A stretch of DNA of 53,648 nt from Nemertoderma westbladi (taxonomy: Eukaryota > Xenacoelomorpha > Nemertodermatida > Nemertodermatidae): the NCBI GenBank assembly GCA_032718475.1, contig JAUCBJ010000649.1:1-53648 (forward strand), given 5' to 3'. Each line of letters begins with the position of its first letter. The first letter of the stretch is position 1. The notes beneath the pieces were generated by a model. The model saw nothing but the letters and a program-made list of their open reading frames with translations. It was not told the origin of the DNA and made no database searches. The position numbers were made by a program, and so were the translations under genes. Below are positions 52,437 to 53,648 of this stretch, piece by piece.

Positions 52437-52678
52437 ATACCTACACGTTGTACTTCAATGAATACCAAGGTCAGATTCATTTCAATGCGGATAGCGATAA
52501 ACGTTGCCCTGGGTTTAAGGGGTGGTGGTGCTACTATGAAGCGGATTATTATTCATTATATACTTGCGAGCCAGGGGCGTATTTATTTGGACAGATGAGT
52601 AATACTTATTGGAATCCCAGATTTAGAGAGAAAAGAGGACCATTTCAAAGCATAGAAATGAGGATAAAAGTTACCTAA
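52437..52678 (+). CDS. Transmembrane fibrinogen-related protein, exon 2
   Basis: The acceptor ...TTATTAG is at 52434-52436. The frame completes the fibrinogen C-terminal domain: HFNADSDKRC, then GFKGWWCYYEADYYSLYTC (equivalent to the family's GGWWY..CH..NLNG block), a C-terminal SIEMRIKV, and a TAA at 52676-52678. The cysteine pair of the C-terminal part is present, though the calcium-site region (usually D.DND) is reduced to DSDKR. The joined coding length is 2214 bp, 737 residues. Several AATAAA-like signals follow (52785-52815). Confidence 0.85.
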
Positions 52679-53040
52679 CTAGAGGCTGAGATTGAAACAA
52701 TATCAAACAGAAATACTTGCTGATGCTGAGTAGATATAAATAACGAAACCTAATATTTGTAGTAATCATATACCTTAATAATCAGTAATAAATCGTAATA
52801 AACCGTAATAAATAATTGCAACAATTCCCGGACATTACTTACATCATTTGAATTTCTCGCTTCTTTAACAACTAATAAATTAAACATCGCAATTTTTGTT
52901 TGGAGAGGATCTCATGTTAAAAAATACTCAATGCTGATTTGTTCTTGGTAACTTAAGATTAATCTAAATTCATCAAAACACTTTCATATGTAAACAGTAA
53001 AGACACTCGTAAGTAAAATAACAAGAAATTAAAAGCTGGC
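52679..53040. other. Intergenic, AT-rich
   Basis: Contains possible polyadenylation signals (aataaa near 52786 and 52809) and nothing else I can support. Confidence 0.5.
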
Positions 53041-53074
53041 TGTAAAAGAAACTGGATAAACTTTAAACCAAAAC

Positions 53075-53118
53075 ATCTGAACCAGGATCGAACCCATTAC
53101 TTTCACATTTTAAAAGCA
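53075..53118 (-). other. tRNA-like (SINE) fragment
   Basis: The minus strand contains GGGTTCGATCC (a perfect B-box) preceded by a GTTGCTTTTAAAATGTGAAAG stretch, like the 3' half of a tRNA-derived SINE. There is no A-box and no fold. Confidence 0.35.
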
Positions 53119-53648
53119 ACACGGGAGCCTACTTCACAAGAACTTGTTAAAGAACTAATTAATTATATTACAATTAGAGATAAATTAGTGTACAAGCACG
53201 AGAAAGTTCACAATCTATTAGACGAAAGGATTGCTGATTATAACGAAATATTAATTGACGAGTTGAACCATCAAGTTGTACTTGAAATAAATAAAGATCA
53301 ACTTGAGAAGGAAAACAGTTTATATGATAAATGCAAGTCATAATGTAACGGGAATTGAAACTTGGGAATATTACAAAATTAAAGATATTTGTGACATTGT
53401 GGCAGGCGGAATAACTGTTAATAATGTAACGAATTTATGGTAAACTATCATTCAAATGCACCATGATAAGAATTATTGAGGTGAGGGATTCGGAACACCA
53501 ATAAAAGAGTTTTAGATTGGTTTTCATTACATACGAAAGGCGACAGAACAAAATCCGATTACTTGACGGTTTAAACTTATTGGAAACCCTTAAATGGAGT
53601 GAAAATAGGATCAATTGAAATAATTCAAATAAGGATAAAAGTTACCTG
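53115..53648 (+). pseudogene. Broken partial paralogue of the fibrinogen-related gene
   Basis: It starts with codons matching residues about 391-398 of the intact gene (REPTS-ELVKEL), skips the whole membrane segment, continues with the coiled coil in diverged form (IRDKLVYKHEKVH), then reaches a stop. The fibrinogen domain start (DICDIVAGG) and the GFG-P-KEF-IGF block follow with stops and shifts, and the copy ends with a sequence matching the last residues of exon 2 (IRIKVT) without an intron and with most of the domain missing. It runs to the window edge. Confidence 0.8.

Overview
The window looks like intergenic DNA from an invertebrate animal. It uses the standard genetic code, is moderately AT-rich, has long homopolymer G/C tracts, and contains nested metazoan BEL/Pao, gypsy-like and non-LTR (LINE) retroelements, tandem-repeat foldback elements and one intron-containing fibrinogen-domain gene. 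I cannot fix the phylum from sequence alone; an aquatic invertebrate is a guess.

Layout. 1-2300: U3-like diverged repeats, a TATA box and a putative LTR 3' end, with no clear gene. 2530-3445 and 23568-23700: remnants of an older gag-like gene on the minus strand, split by the next element. 3451-23562: a 20.1-kb minus-strand BEL/Pao element (BEL-1) with 2.2-kb LTRs, TG...CA ends and a GGTAT target-site duplication (TSD). In minus-strand order it carries a gag region in several frames, protease, RT, RNase H, a Ser-Pro-Asp repeat spacer, integrase, a 1.2-kb foldback insert, and a second very long ORF (about 1,180 codons, one internal stop) that I do not recognise. A 21-bp imperfect palindrome recurs at least ten times across the internal region, always in one orientation, in coding and non-coding positions.

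23568-34650: a nest. A non-LTR retroelement (34190-34480 and 31301-31962) is split by a 2.17-kb foldback-like element of about 60-bp repeats with a 9-bp TSD. A second, inverted copy of that repeat family (25998-27095, resuming 30158-30435) surrounds a truncated gypsy-like LTR plus gag-like ORFs (27108-30157). 34657-46503: a second minus-strand BEL/Pao element (BEL-2), LTRs of about 1.24 kb, TSD TAGGG. It keeps gag and protease but has lost RT and integrase, leaving only the tail of RNase H fused in frame.

46504-47930: unassigned sequence and a small CR1/L2-like LINE tail. 48248-52678: the only convincing host gene, a two-exon type II membrane protein with a Ser/Arg-rich tandem-repeat cytoplasmic tail, one transmembrane segment, a coiled coil and a C-terminal fibrinogen-related domain. 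A broken partial paralogue lies just downstream (53115-53648).

The BEL-1 genes would act together as a retrotransposon (particle, processing, copying, integration), but stops and frameshifts throughout, plus altered RT catalytic residues, indicate that this copy is dead. The strongest candidates for something undescribed are the dispersed palindrome family inside BEL-1, the long extra ORF after pol, and the repeat-tailed membrane fibrinogen-domain protein.
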